Positions 43,438 to 51,983 are shown, numbered from the stretch's first letter. The stretch is DNA of 64,000 bases from Chloroflexota bacterium (GCA_016191435.1 JACPOQ010000028.1:1-64000); one strand, 5' to 3'. The notes: a model not told the origin generated them from the letters alone. Program-made: numbers and translations.

Positions 43438-45495
43438 TCATCCATGCGCTGCGCGAAGAGTTTGACGGTGGGGACGCTTCCACTTGCCTTTGACGGGTAG
43501 GTCGTCCTGGGGCGGGTCGAAGAGGCACTCTCCTTTGTCATTGTAGACGTACGCCACGAGGAGCCCGTAGTCGCGCCACTGTTTGACGGTGGCGGTGCAG
43601 ACATCGAGGCGCGCCGCCATCTCGGCGAGGGTCAGCTTACCTTCGACGCGGAGGCGGCTGAAGCGGTCCGCGAGCCCATGGGCGTGGCGGAGGGCGCCCA
43701 CGCGGAGACGGGTGAAGGGTATGCCCTGGCTGGTCCGGAGCCCGCGCTCGTTGAGGATGGCGGCGACCTCCTCGTCGGTGTGGTCGTCGAGCAGCACATC
43801 AATCGCCCGGATGACGGCGGCGTCGGTCTTGCGCTGTTCGGCGAGCGAGAGCGGTGCCGGCACGCTGAGGGTGCGGCTGGCGCCGCCCTTGAAGCGGAGG
43901 TAGCAGGTGATGGCCTCACCCTTCACGAGGGTCACGTCCTCGACGAGCAGGCGGAGCATGCGCTTCCGTTCGCGCTGCGGGGTCGACGGGTCACGCCAGA
44001 GGCGGGGGAAGTCGACGGCGAGTGCCATAATCTGGGTGCGCTGGCGCCCGTCGACGAAGAGGCCCTCGGCCTCGCGCCGACGCTCGTACTCCTCTTGGGC
44101 CGCGGCGAGTGCGCGGAGCTTGGCGTTCCAGTCCGCTTCCAGGGAGTCGGCGACGAGACGGTTGTCAGGATCGACGCGCAGGTAGCGGCGCTGGGCCAAC
44201 TCCGCCTCGTAACGCGCGCGTTCGACCTGCTGGCGGCGGAGGCGATCGGCTTCTTCAGCGCGGGTCTGGAGTTCGTCCTGGACGGCGAGAGCCACCTCCA
44301 GGGCGAGCGGACTGACCGTCTCGACCAGGAGATCGCCGACGGCGCGGTCGAGGTCGCTGCCCCGCACCCGCTGGCAGATCGGCCGGGCGTTTGCGATGCC
44401 ATCCCTCTGGCAGACGTACTCCGGGATCGGCCCGCCACGGTGCTGGTAGTAGCGCACCGTCATCCGTTCACCGCAGCGGCCGCAGATGACCAGCCCCTGG
44501 AGCAAGGCTGGTCCCTCGCGCGGTGGGCTCTTCCGTCGCTCACTGCCGTTGGCCTGGGCGTTCTCCTGCAGGCGGCGTAGGTTCTCCTCGTAGTCGGCCC
44601 AGCTGATGTAGCCGGGGTGGGCGTCGAGGATCAAGGTGTGCCATTCCTCGCGTGGCAGCCGGCGGGCCGTGGTCTTGCCGCCCACCAGTCGCCGAGTTGC
44701 GGTCCGACCGTAGGCGAAAGCTCCGGCATACCGCGGGTTCGAGAGGATGCGTAACGCCCGCCAGTGCAAAAGAGGCGACCAGATCAGCTCGCCCATGCGC
44801 GGACCGGTGCGCAATCGGCGGGGGAAGAGGAGTCCCTGCTCGCGGAAGCTGCGCACAGTGGCTGTCGCCGACCCGGCGCGGCGGAAGGTCTCGAAGAAGC
44901 TACGGACGGTGCCCTGGACCTGCTGGTCGGGGTCGAGACCGACTTTGCCGTCGGGGCCGTAGACGAGGCCCACCGGTAAGCGCAGTTCGAGCTCACCGCG
45001 GCTGGCCTTGGCGCGCTGACCGCCGATGAGGCGAGCACGGAGGACGTGGAGCTCGGCTTCGCTCATCGTGCCCTTGAGGCCGAGCAAGAGGCGATCGTTG
45101 AAGTGGCCGGGATCGTAGAGGCCGTCTTCATCGAGGATAAGGGTCTCGGTGAGGGCGCAGATCTCGAGCAGACGGTGCCAGTCCGCCGAGCTGCGCGCCA
45201 GCCGCGAGACCTCCAGGCCGAGAACGATGCCGACCTCGCCCATGCCTACTGCAGCGACGAGCTTCTGGAAGCCCTGACGGTCGCTGTCGGCGCCTGATTG
45301 GCCGAGGTCGCTGTCGACGACGACGACCCGGTCGAGCGGCCAACCGAGGGCGACCGCCCGCTCGCGCAGCGCGTACTGGCGCTTGGTGCTCTCGCTGTTC
45401 TCGAAGACCTGGCGGAGGGTGCTCTGGCGCACGTAGAGGTATGCGAGGCGCCGGAGGTGATTGGTGGTCACCTTACTGTGCAGTTCGCGGTTCAC
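43438..45495 (-). CDS. Large serine recombinase
   Basis: The 685-residue protein has the resolvase domain at the N-terminus (LAYLYVRQST with the likely nucleophile Ser, DSDLGQSGADSDRQGF, LGLEVSRLARSSADWHRLLE), then a recombinase domain (LRILSNPRYAGAFAYGRTAT), a zinc ribbon (GLVICGRCGERMTVRYY, YVCQRDG) and a coiled-coil region, followed by a C-terminal helix-turn-helix (LAEMAARLDVCTATVKQW). It should excise and insert the cassette. The start at 45495 lies within the 3' end of the 99-residue gene, which indicates coupling. Confidence 0.92.
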   Translation of the reverse strand: MNRELHSKVTTNHLRRLAYLYVRQSTLRQVFENSESTKRQYALRERAVALGWPLDRVVVVDSDLGQSGADSDRQGFQKLVAAVGMGEVGIVLGLEVSRLARSSADWHRLLEICALTETLILDEDGLYDPGHFNDRLLLGLKGTMSEAELHVLRARLIGGQRAKASRGELELRLPVGLVYGPDGKVGLDPDQQVQGTVRSFFETFRRAGSATATVRSFREQGLLFPRRLRTGPRMGELIWSPLLHWRALRILSNPRYAGAFAYGRTATRRLVGGKTTARRLPREEWHTLILDAHPGYISWADYEENLRRLQENAQANGSERRKSPPREGPALLQGLVICGRCGERMTVRYYQHRGGPIPEYVCQRDGIANARPICQRVRGSDLDRAVGDLLVETVSPLALEVALAVQDELQTRAEEADRLRRQQVERARYEAELAQRRYLRVDPDNRLVADSLEADWNAKLRALAAAQEEYERRREAEGLFVDGRQRTQIMALAVDFPRLWRDPSTPQRERKRMLRLLVEDVTLVKGEAITCYLRFKGGASRTLSVPAPLSLAEQRKTDAAVIRAIDVLLDDHTDEEVAAILNERGLRTSQGIPFTRLRVGALRHAHGLADRFSRLRVEGKLTLAEMAARLDVCTATVKQWRDYGLLVAYVYNDKGECLFDPPQDDLPVKGKWKRPHRQTLRAAHG

Positions 45496-45772
45496 CTGCG
45501 TGCCTCCTCTGGCTGCCGAGTGCCATCTCGGCCAGCACTCTCACCAGCTCCCTGCTCAGCCCGGCCAGGACCAGCCTCGGTCCATCCTGGGGTGCCAGTA
45601 CGGCTGGCAGCGGCGCCGGCCTTGCCCAGGCGGCCATCCAGGCCACAAGTCCGCTGGCCAGGAACAAAGCCAGACCACGCGGTGTCGCAGGTGGCCCGCT
45701 TGCGGTGGCCTGGGCTCGCAGGACTTCGTACGCCTGCTCAAGTTCGGCGGCCGCGCCGCATTCCTTCATCAT
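45473..45772 (-). CDS. Unknown 99-residue protein of the recombinase cassette
   Basis: A short frame between the helix-turn-helix gene (start overlaps its stop as ATGA) and the recombinase gene (22-base overlap). It begins with helical EAAELEQ-type sequence (AAAELEQAYEVLRAQ) and has a hydrophobic middle (GLALFLASGLVAWMAAW). Its place and overlaps support real coding. Function unknown, perhaps a recombinase accessory factor. Confidence 0.65.
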   Translation of the reverse strand: MMKECGAAAELEQAYEVLRAQATASGPPATPRGLALFLASGLVAWMAAWARPAPLPAVLAPQDGPRLVLAGLSRELVRVLAEMALGSQRRHAGEPRTAQ

Positions 45773-46245
45773 GGCGCCTGGAGCCCCTTTTTTCGGCGCG
45801 CCAGCGCCCGCTCCACGCTTCGCCGGTGGACTCTCAGGCCGAAGTGCTCCTCGACCAGTCGAGACAGCTGGGCAGAGCTCAATGTGCTCTCCCTGGCCAG
45901 CGCTTGCTCGAGGACGTCGACCACCTCTTCGGACAGCTTGTGGGCGTGCCGCGGCCCTGGCCTTTGGGGCACAAGCCCCGGCAGGCCAGCCCGCTCGAAG
46001 AGGGCCTGGGCCTGGTAGAACGAGGGGCGGGAGAAGCCGAAGGCAGCCGCGGTCTCGCTGACTGACTGCCCGTCCTGGCGGACTCGGCGCAGCATCTCGT
46101 ACTTGACCTGTACGAGATCTCGGGCGTCGAAGAACGGGTTGTCAGTGCTGAAGGCGGGGTCGGTGACGGCCTGGGCTCTGGGGTTGAGAGCGTGATAGCG
46201 TCGCAGGCTGACGCTCTTGTCTTCCTGCTGTTCGGCGGCAGTCAA
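45769..46245 (-). CDS. Helix-turn-helix protein of the recombinase cassette
   Basis: TTG 46245 preceded by GGAAGGA gives 158 residues; longer starts run into unrelated sequence. QVKYEMLRRVRQDGQSVSET and AAAFGFSRPSFYQAQALFER form a helix-turn-helix like those of IS630/IS3 helper proteins; a second one follows (LSSAQLSRLVEEHFGLRVHR, RSVERALARRKKG). It probably binds the cassette ends or controls recombinase expression. Confidence 0.78.
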   Translation of the reverse strand: MTAAEQQEDKSVSLRRYHALNPRAQAVTDPAFSTDNPFFDARDLVQVKYEMLRRVRQDGQSVSETAAAFGFSRPSFYQAQALFERAGLPGLVPQRPGPRHAHKLSEEVVDVLEQALARESTLSSAQLSRLVEEHFGLRVHRRSVERALARRKKGLQAP

Positions 46246-46403
46246 GCTGGATCCTTCCGTCCCCGCGTTAGTGAGATTATGCCGCACATCGAAGGCAGTC
46301 AACCAGACGTACCTCGCCAGATTCGAATGGCAAGCTGGCAACGTTGCTGCCACAGACAATCTGCCCCTAGCGGCAGAATCATCTTTACATGGACGGCGTA
46401 ATC

Positions 46404-46742
46404 TCATTGACACCCTCCTGCGTCCAACTCCCTCAGCAGGACCGCCAACGCGATCAGGTCCTCGACCCGGAATAGGCTCCGGCCGGCCGCCAAGACCAAG
46501 AACGGATCGGGGCCCTCGACGTCCGTCCAACTCGCTGGCAGTGAGCGCACGCACGTCTGCCCCTCCACGCGAAAGAACACCCGCCGCTCGCCCCACGTGT
46601 GGGCGTAGCCGAGCAGCTCGAATGTCCGACCGACCCAGGGGTGGAAGGGATGGACGACGCGAAACTGTCGCGCTTCGCTCCCATTACCCGTAGTTGAAGA
46701 CGTTTGCCAAGCCGCACGTCGAGCGTGGCGTCCAATACGCAC
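46404..46742 (-). CDS. DUF5372-like protein, first gene of the recombinase cassette
   Basis: The frame reads FRVVHPFHPWVGRTFELLGY, RRVFFRVEGQTCVRSLPASW, TDVEGPDPFLVLAAGRSLFR and a final helix LIALAVLLREL, matching small DUF5372-type proteins that accompany such recombinase genes. No standard start codon occurs between the cassette edge (about 46711) and FRVVHP; the GTG at 46742 lies outside, in istA. The gene may use a host-side start or an unusual codon. Confidence 0.65.
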   Translation of the reverse strand: MRIGRHARRAAWQTSSTTGNGSEARQFRVVHPFHPWVGRTFELLGYAHTWGERRVFFRVEGQTCVRSLPASWTDVEGPDPFLVLAAGRSLFRVEDLIALAVLLRELDAGGCQ

Positions 46743-47503
46743 GCGAACGCTTCTTCAAGGGAGGGCACTTTCGCGATATGGAGGACTGTCGGGAGCAGGC
46801 CGAGCGCTGGTGTCGCGACGTGGCCGGGCTGCGCGTTCACGGCACGACCCGCCAGCTCCCGCGCGAAGTCTTCGAGGCCGAGGAACGCGGGCAGATGCAG
46901 CCCTACGACGGCGTGCTCTACGACGTCCCGCTCTGGCGCGAGGTCACCGTCCATCCCGACCATCACGTCAGCTTCTTCCAAGCGCTCTACTCGGTGCCGG
47001 CGACGACCTGCCCTCCAGGGACCAGGCTTGAGGTCCGCGGTGATGGCGCGCTGGTGAAGCTCTATAAGAAGGGTGAGCTGGTCAAAGTCCATCCCCGCCA
47101 GGCACGTGGCGGGCGGGCGACGGACCCTGATGACTACCCGCAGGAGAAGACTGCCTACGCAATGCGTGCCCCGGATCGGGTCGTGCAGCGGGCCGGCGAG
47201 CTGGGACCGAATGTGGAGACTTTCGCTCAGCGGCTCTTCGACGGTCCCCTGCCCTGGGCGAAGCTGCGCCAGGGCCAGAAGCTCCTCTCTCTTGGGGAGA
47301 AATACACGGCGGTGCGCCTCGATGCTGCCTGCGCTCGTGCCCTCGACTACGACCTCATCGACGTCCGCCGCCTCCAGCGCATCCTCCTCCAGGCCATCGA
47401 ACGCGACGATCTGCCGAGGTCCGAGCAGGGCACGTTGCTCGGCACGCGCTTCGCCCGCCCCGGCAGCGCCTTCGACCATCGCCACCGGGAGGTCGCAGGA
47501 TGA
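46712..47503 (+). pseudogene. istA: istA transposase, 3' part
   Basis: After the cassette the IstA frame resumes with HVERGVQYARERFFKGGHFR, QAERWCRDVAGLRVHGTTRQ, the beta-rich C-terminal domain (LWREVTVHPDHHVSFFQALY, SVPATTCPPGTRLEVR) and ends overlapping the istB start. It is intact in itself but separated from its N-terminal half, so IstA cannot be made. Confidence 0.88.
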
Positions 47504-48261
47504 GTCTCGAACCAGACCTCGTCGCCCTGCTCAAACGGCTGAAGCTGGGCCAGATGATCCCCACGCTGCCAGACCGCCTCGCCCTCGCCCGTGCCCAGAA
47601 GCTTGACTACGCCGCCTTGCTCACGCTCGTCCTCGCCGACGAGGTGCAGCGCCGCGACAGTCTCGCCCTCGAGCGACGGCTCCTCGCCGCAGGCTTCGAG
47701 GAGCGCGTCACCCTCGAGCACTTCGACTGGACCACTCCCATCCAGCTCGACCGCCGCCATCTCAACGAGCTTTTCTCCCTCCACTTCCTCCAGAAGAAGG
47801 AGCACGTCCTCCTGATCGGTCCCGTCGGTGTCGGCAAGACCTTCCTCGCCCAGGCGCTCGGCGCCGCCGCCACCCGTGCCGGGCACTCGGTCCTCTTTCG
47901 CCGCGCCGACTATCTTCTCCGCGAACTGGGCCAGGCCCGTGCCGACCATAGCCTCGAGGTCGCCTTCCGGCGCTACCTCGCTCCTGACCTTCTGATCCTG
48001 GACGACTTCGGGCTCCATCGCCTCAGCCAGCAGGAATCCGAAGACCTCTACGCCCTGATCATCGAGCGCCACCGCCGCTCCAGCTTTGTCGTGACGTCGA
48101 ATCGCGACGTGTCCGAGTGGGTCGGTCTCTTTGCCGACCCCATCCTCGCCAACTCCGCTCTCGACCGCCTGGCCAACGGCGCGCACCAGCTCGTCGTCGA
48201 CGGCCCGAGTTACCGCGCCAGGCTCGCCCCACGTCCACCCCAGGAGACCGCCATGTCCTGA
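47500..48261 (+). CDS. istB: IstB ATPase, complete
   Basis: The 253-residue protein starts at ATG 47500, overlapping istA by four bases as is normal for IS21. Motifs: LKRLKLGQMIPTLPDRLALA, LDRRHLNELFSLHFLQKKEH, Walker A IGPVGVGKTFLAQALG, Walker B LLILDDFGLHRL, SSFVVTSNRDVSEWVGLF and C-terminal GPSYRARLAPRP. IstB directs IstA to targets. It is intact, but its partner is broken. Confidence 0.93.
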   Translation: MSLEPDLVALLKRLKLGQMIPTLPDRLALARAQKLDYAALLTLVLADEVQRRDSLALERRLLAAGFEERVTLEHFDWTTPIQLDRRHLNELFSLHFLQKKEHVLLIGPVGVGKTFLAQALGAAATRAGHSVLFRRADYLLRELGQARADHSLEVAFRRYLAPDLLILDDFGLHRLSQQESEDLYALIIERHRRSSFVVTSNRDVSEWVGLFADPILANSALDRLANGAHQLVVDGPSYRARLAPRPPQETAMS

Positions 48262-48342
48262 CATCCGCCAACTGCCGCTACGCCTTCTGCGGGGTCGGCA
48301 TCACTCTGGCGATCACACCCGGCTTCACCGCGGCGATTGACA

Positions 48343-48349
48343 GGCCGGT
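48343..48349. repeat. Target-site duplication of the IS21 element, right copy
   Basis: GGCCGGT, identical to 42475-42481. Confidence 0.88.
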
Positions 48350-48720
48350 TGGTGGGATGGTCGACGCTGGCGAATAACGGGTGAAGTCCGAACCACCTCG
48401 GGAACGAGCGAAGGAGATGCGTGGGGCCTTCGAGCTCGATGCCGGCACGGTCGAGCGCCTGGGTCAGGCCGAGGTCCCCCATCCAGACGGCGGTCAGCGT
48501 CTTCGGGTCGCTCTGAACCGTGATGTCGACGCCGAACCCGGGGGTCGGTCAGACACACATCCGCTTCGGGGAGCACCAGCCAGAAGTTGCGCAGCTTCTC
48601 GGGAGCGCCGCGGAAGTGGAAATGGATCGTCGGCTGAGTTGCACTGCAGATTTTGCAGTTGATGGCGAGCCCGCCGGCGGTGACCTTACCGCTGCTGCCA
48701 CGAGCAATAAGCCTGGGTCG
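48350..48720 (-). pseudogene. HxlR-type regulator, C-terminal SCP2-like part, split by the IS21 element
   Basis: On the minus strand: GKVTAGGLAINCKICSATQP, RNFWLVLPEADVCLTDP, a one-base expansion in a C-run near 48543, then GFGVDITVQSDPKTLTAVWM, GDLGLTQALDRAGIELEGP, THLLRSFPRWFGLHPLFASV. This is the sterol-carrier-like C-terminal domain found on some HxlR regulators. Removing the IS21 element and one target copy joins HPTN to RPRVVA and a stop at 42459-42461, restoring the native end. The DNA-binding N-terminus is absent upstream. Confidence 0.72.
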
Positions 48721-48737
48721 CGCCGAAAGGAGAGGTC

Positions 48738-48982
48738 ATGCACGTCGTCACGATTCATTCGATCTCCAACCCGGAGATGTTCTGAGCTGGGAAGCTGGAC
48801 CTGCCGGAGGGGACCGAGCTGGCCGTGGTTGCGCCGAGCTCAGACGAAAACGCGGCATATGCGTCTTCAAGTCCGATTCGGTCAACACCGTGAGGAGCGT
48901 CGTCGAGGCGGCGACGGGAAAGATCAGCAGCAACGAGTACGACGCGATCAACGAGGGCAACGCGGTCGGGCTGCCCGCCTAG
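48738..48982 (+). pseudogene. Small conserved-looking protein (~80 residues) with a stop and a frameshift
   Basis: AAAGGAGAGG precedes ATG 48738. The frame reads HVVTIHSISNPEMF, TGA, AGKLDLPEGTELAVVAPSSD, then shifts near 48862 to VFKSDSVNTVRSVVEAATGK and ends EGNAVGLPA. The TGA stands where a Trp codon (TGG) would fit. A good ribosome site and long coherent pieces show it was a real gene. The family is unknown to me; no motif suggests a function. Confidence 0.6.
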
Positions 48983-49094
48983 GGGTCAACAGTTTCGGAG
49001 TGCTCCCGACGCCCTGAGATGGCCACTGACGGCTGTCCGGGGTGGGAGGGAACGAGGCAGACGTCTCTTTCGAACAGAAGGAGAAGCCTGCCCC

Positions 49095-50123
49095 ATGTCC
49101 AATGATGACATCATCTACCGCTTTCGGGTGGCACTCTTTGCCCGCGCCCAGGCCGTGGGCGTGAGCCAGGCCTGCCGCGAGTTCAATGTCCACCGCTCGA
49201 CCTACTACGCCCGCCTGGCCCAGGTGAAACACTGGGGTCTCGACGCATTGCGGCCACGGGAGCGGCGGCCCCCGCAAATGCCGAACCATGCTCCGCCGTG
49301 GGTTGAGCAGCGCGTGGTCGCCTTCGCCCTTGGCTTCCCGGGGCTGGGGCCGAGGAGGATCGCAGCCGAGCTGGGACGGGAGCGCTGGGGCGGTATTGTC
49401 GTCTCGCCCAGCGGTGTCTGGCGCATCCTCTGCCGGCACGGACTGAACACACGTGCGCGTCGCCTGGCGGTCGTCGGCGGCACCGCCATCCCGGTCGGGC
49501 CGGAGCGTCCGGAGCCAGAGCCTGAGCGCCACATCGACGCTGACGAACCAGGAGAGGTGGTCCAGCTTGATTGCTTTGCGGTCGGGCGACTGAGCGGGAC
49601 CAAGGGCCGTGTCTGGCAGTACACGGCCATCGATGTCGCCAGCGCCTACACCTGGGCCGACCTTCACGCGACGCCCGTGAACCCGGACGCACGCTTCACC
49701 AGCGCCCTCGTGGAGCGGATCCAGGGCGAACTCGCAGCCGCTGGCTGGCCACTCAAACGGGTCACCACGGACAACGGCTCCGAGTTTCGCTCGCACCTCT
49801 TCGGCGACACCGTTGCCCGCCTCGGCGCAATGCACGTCCGCATCCACGCCGGACGTCCCCAGTCCAACGGCTGCGTCGAGTGCGTCCAGCGGACCATCCT
49901 TGAGGAGTGCTGGCGACCAACCTTCGCCCGGGCACTGGTGTCCAAGCTCACCGCACTCGCCCGCGACCTGGAGGCCTACCTGCGCTACTACAACGAGGAT
50001 CGCGTCCACACTGGCCGCTTCGCCAACTGGGCCGCATCCCCGCCGACATCGTCTTTGGCGCCAGCAAAATGCATCGCCGCGGAGGAGCCGTATGATCCAC
50101 TCCGATCAAAGAGAGATCTGTAG
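49095..50123 (+). CDS. IS481-type transposase, C-terminus altered by a frameshift
   Basis: Of 342 residues, the N-terminal helix-turn-helix (AVGVSQACREFNVHRSTYYA) and the rve core (EVVQLDCFAVGRLSGTKGR with Asp, KRVTTDNGSEFRSHLF with Asp, PQSNGCVECVQRTILEE with Glu) are complete. Near 50030 the natural continuation (GRIPADIVFGASKMH) lies in a different frame, so the last 25 or so residues are replaced. Catalytic parts remain, so it may still be active. AGAAGGAGAAG lies upstream of the ATG. Terminal inverted repeats were not found. Confidence 0.85.
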   Translation: MSNDDIIYRFRVALFARAQAVGVSQACREFNVHRSTYYARLAQVKHWGLDALRPRERRPPQMPNHAPPWVEQRVVAFALGFPGLGPRRIAAELGRERWGGIVVSPSGVWRILCRHGLNTRARRLAVVGGTAIPVGPERPEPEPERHIDADEPGEVVQLDCFAVGRLSGTKGRVWQYTAIDVASAYTWADLHATPVNPDARFTSALVERIQGELAAAGWPLKRVTTDNGSEFRSHLFGDTVARLGAMHVRIHAGRPQSNGCVECVQRTILEECWRPTFARALVSKLTALARDLEAYLRYYNEDRVHTGRFANWAASPPTSSLAPAKCIAAEEPYDPLRSKRDL

Positions 50124-50147
50124 ATCGATCTCCGAGTCTGTACAACT

Positions 50148-50174
50148 TAACGGTCGCGCTGCCGGCGACCGTTA
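50148..50174. terminator. Strong hairpin between the IS481 transposase and vapC
   Basis: TAACGGTCGC and GCGACCGTTA form a perfect ten-pair stem with a seven-base loop between two convergent genes. The T-run is short, so termination is probable but not certain; it would serve both strands. Confidence 0.55.
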
Positions 50175-50211
50175 TTGAGTCGCCCCCGTCATGATGAAGC
50201 CACGCCGGGCA

Positions 50212-50664
50212 TCAGGCTTCGATGATCTCAAGGTGAGCCATGAGCGTCGAGCCCGGGGCCAGTCCCGCGCCGGCGGCGCGGTCGAAAGTGGCCAGCGTCC
50301 CGCCGTGCGCCGCCGCGAGGGCGAGGAGATAGCGGTCGGTCAGCTGGCTCGGGCCCCGCGCAGAGCCGATCGCGTCCGCTAACTCGGGGTCCATCAGCCC
50401 AATGTCAGCCGGCCAGAAAGTGTGGCGATCATCGGTCACGAACTCACTCAGGAGTGCTGCGGCCGCGGGGACGGTCAGTCCGCGCTGAGACACAACCGGG
50501 TTGGCAAGGACGCGGATGCCGCCAAGCTGCGTTATGGGACAGGTCGCCCAACCTCCCGCTCTTGCAGCCGCGAACCAGGACCTGGCCGCGGCGTGATGAA
50601 CGTGCGGAGGCCACAGAAAGGCCACCAGCACGTTCACGTCGAGCAAAGCAACTCGACGAGTCAC
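50212..50664 (-). CDS. vapC: VapC-family PIN-domain ribonuclease toxin
   Basis: The 150-residue PIN protein has the first acidic residue in VALLDVNVLVAFLWP, then CPITQLGGIRVLANP, and the C-terminal acidic pair in GPSQLTDRYLLALAAAHGG and LATFDRA. VapC toxins cleave tRNA or rRNA and are held by a cognate antitoxin. Its ATG overlaps the antitoxin stop by four bases. It lies on the minus strand in the decayed stretch between IS elements and could help retain the island. Confidence 0.88.
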   Translation of the reverse strand: MTRRVALLDVNVLVAFLWPPHVHHAAARSWFAAARAGGWATCPITQLGGIRVLANPVVSQRGLTVPAAAALLSEFVTDDRHTFWPADIGLMDPELADAIGSARGPSQLTDRYLLALAAAHGGTLATFDRAAGAGLAPGSTLMAHLEIIEA

Positions 50665-50888
50665 GGGAAATCGGCCAGGATCCGCGCCACGTCGGATTCG
50701 TCGATCGGTGGGAAATCGGCAGGCACATCAAATACCGGCAGTCCATCGGCTGCCGTCCGCAGGCCGATCTTCACGATTCCGCGCCGCGCGAGGGTCGATA
50801 CCGCCTGGCCGAGAGGGATGTGCCTCGCCTCCGCCAGGGAACGGGCGGCCTCGAGCACGTCATCGTCTATCGAAAGGGTTGTGCGCAT
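50661..50888 (-). CDS. vapB: VapB-type antitoxin
   Basis: The 75-residue protein opens with a ribbon-helix-helix sequence (MRTTLSIDDDVLEAARSLAE, LGQAVSTLARRGI) and ends in an acidic, Pro-rich tail (DVPADFPPIDESDVARILAD) of the kind that wraps the toxin. It directly precedes and overlaps vapC, the usual order. It probably represses its own promoter together with VapC. Confidence 0.85.
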   Translation of the reverse strand: MRTTLSIDDDVLEAARSLAEARHIPLGQAVSTLARRGIVKIGLRTAADGLPVFDVPADFPPIDESDVARILADFP

Positions 50889-50983
50889 GATGCAAGCATA
50901 CGCGATTGATGCGCGCCGCCATAGGTCGCATCAGCGGTGTGCCATACCGACACGGCCGGCGCCGCGTAACAGGAGCAGCACAC

Positions 50984-51360
50984 GTGGCCAACGTCCTCGT
51001 TGCGGAAGACAACGAGATCAACCGTGACATGCTCCCACGCAGGCTTGGGCGCCGGGGCTTTCAGGTGGTCATCGCCAGCGACGGCGCGGAGGGTGTCGCC
51101 AAGGCGAAAAGCGAACTCCCTCCCTGACATCGTCCCTGATGGACATGAGCCTGCCGATGATGAACGGCTGGGGGCAACGCGCGCAATAATGGCTGACCCC
51201 GCAACGGAGCGGATACGAGTTATCGCGCCCTGACGGCGCATTCGATGCCGGGCGACCGCGAAAAGGCGATGGAAGCCGGCTGCGACGACTACGATATTAA
51301 GCCGGTCGAACTGGCACGGCTGCTCGAGAAGATGAGTGCGCTCGGAGTTTCCGCGCCGTG
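50984..51360 (+). pseudogene. Single-domain response regulator with several frameshifts
   Basis: From GTG 50984 (AGGAGCAG upstream) the receiver pattern is spread over several frames: ANVLVAEDNEINRDMLPRRL, ASDGAEGVAKAKSELP, DIV/LMDMSLPMMNGW with the phospho-acceptor Asp (one extra C), ATRAIMADPATERIRVIA, LTAHSMPGDREKAMEAGCDD and YDIKPVELARLLEKM with the conserved Lys. At least three indels make it non-functional. It is followed directly by a histidine-kinase-like remnant. Confidence 0.7.
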
Positions 51361-51910
51361 ACGCCGGAGCAGATGAGAGAGCTGCGTCACGAGTTGCGGA
51401 CGCCGGTGAACCACCTCATCATTACTGCTCTGAAAATCGCCGCCGTCTCGGAGTTGCGGTCCTCTGTGGCCGCTCCGCGTGCGCTCACTGTCCCGGGACC
51501 AGTGACCGACGTCCCGAATGCGGGCACACGCGGATCCGCGGGCGAGCGCAGCGCGCGAGACCGCGGCGACCGAAGCCACCCACCGCCACGGGCGCTACTC
51601 CCGTTTTCATCCCTGGTTGTGGCGCCACGCCATCACCGACTCGGAACTGCTGCTCGAAGAAGAAGGCCTTTCGGCCGCAGTTTCGGCCCAGTTAGACGAT
51701 ATTCGCTCGCGGTCTCGGACTATCCTGGGCCTGGTCCCGCAGATGCTCGCGGACGACGGGACCGTCGGCGGCGGGGCGCGATCGCTTGGAGACGACGCGC
51801 GCGAACTACAGGCCGCGGCCGCCGCCCTACGGGTGTCGGGCCACGGCCTGCCGCCATCGGACCTCGGCCTGATCGTTCCCGCCACCTCGTCGAACTTGCG
51901 GGCCGGTTAA
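51358..51910 (+). pseudogene. HisKA-type kinase fragment split by about 220 bp
   Basis: TPEQMRELRHELRTPVNHLI is a His-kinase phosphorylation box. Its expected continuation (a SELLLE-type helix) is found only near 51640 in another frame: DSELLLEEEGLSAAVSAQLD, DIRSRSRTILGLVPQMLADD, ending LIVPATSSNLRAG at 51910. The 220 bases between have no coding character that I can read. The ATG overlaps the stop of the broken response regulator, so the two formed an operon. Confidence 0.55.
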
Positions 51911-51983
51911 CCATGGGAGCGATCGGCGTCAAGCGAGACACGGCTCAGTCCATGCGCCGCGGCCCGGCCCTGCAGCGGCTCGG

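Larger units (their letters stand above)
43417..46711. mobile_element. Serine-recombinase mobile cassette inserted in istA
   Basis: The istA product breaks after RAPKDK (43416) and resumes exactly at PHVERGVQYARERFF (from 46712), so the DNA between is a precise insertion of about 3.3 kb. Its four minus-strand genes are a DUF5372-like protein, a helix-turn-helix protein, a 99-residue protein and a large serine recombinase. AAG borders both ends. No long terminal inverted repeats are visible, as expected for serine-recombinase elements. Confidence 0.8.
42482..48342. mobile_element. IS21-family element carrying a nested serine-recombinase cassette
   Basis: The tips TGTGAATCGCC (42482) and GGCGATTGACA (ending 48342) are inverted repeats with one mismatch. 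Inside the left end the block ATCGCCAGAGT recurs at about 42487, 42521, 42543 and 42565, and its complement lies inside the right end near 48305, the multiple-binding-site pattern of IS21. istA and istB lie between. A 7-bp duplication GGCCGGT flanks it. Without the roughly 3.3-kb nested insertion it would measure about 2.57 kb, a normal IS21 size. Confidence 0.9.

Noticed and set aside
15529-51910. Blaming all frameshifts on sequencing error
   Set aside because: Breaks concentrate in phage, IS and orphan genes, while long intact genes next to them show none; raw reads would be needed to exclude it for each single case.
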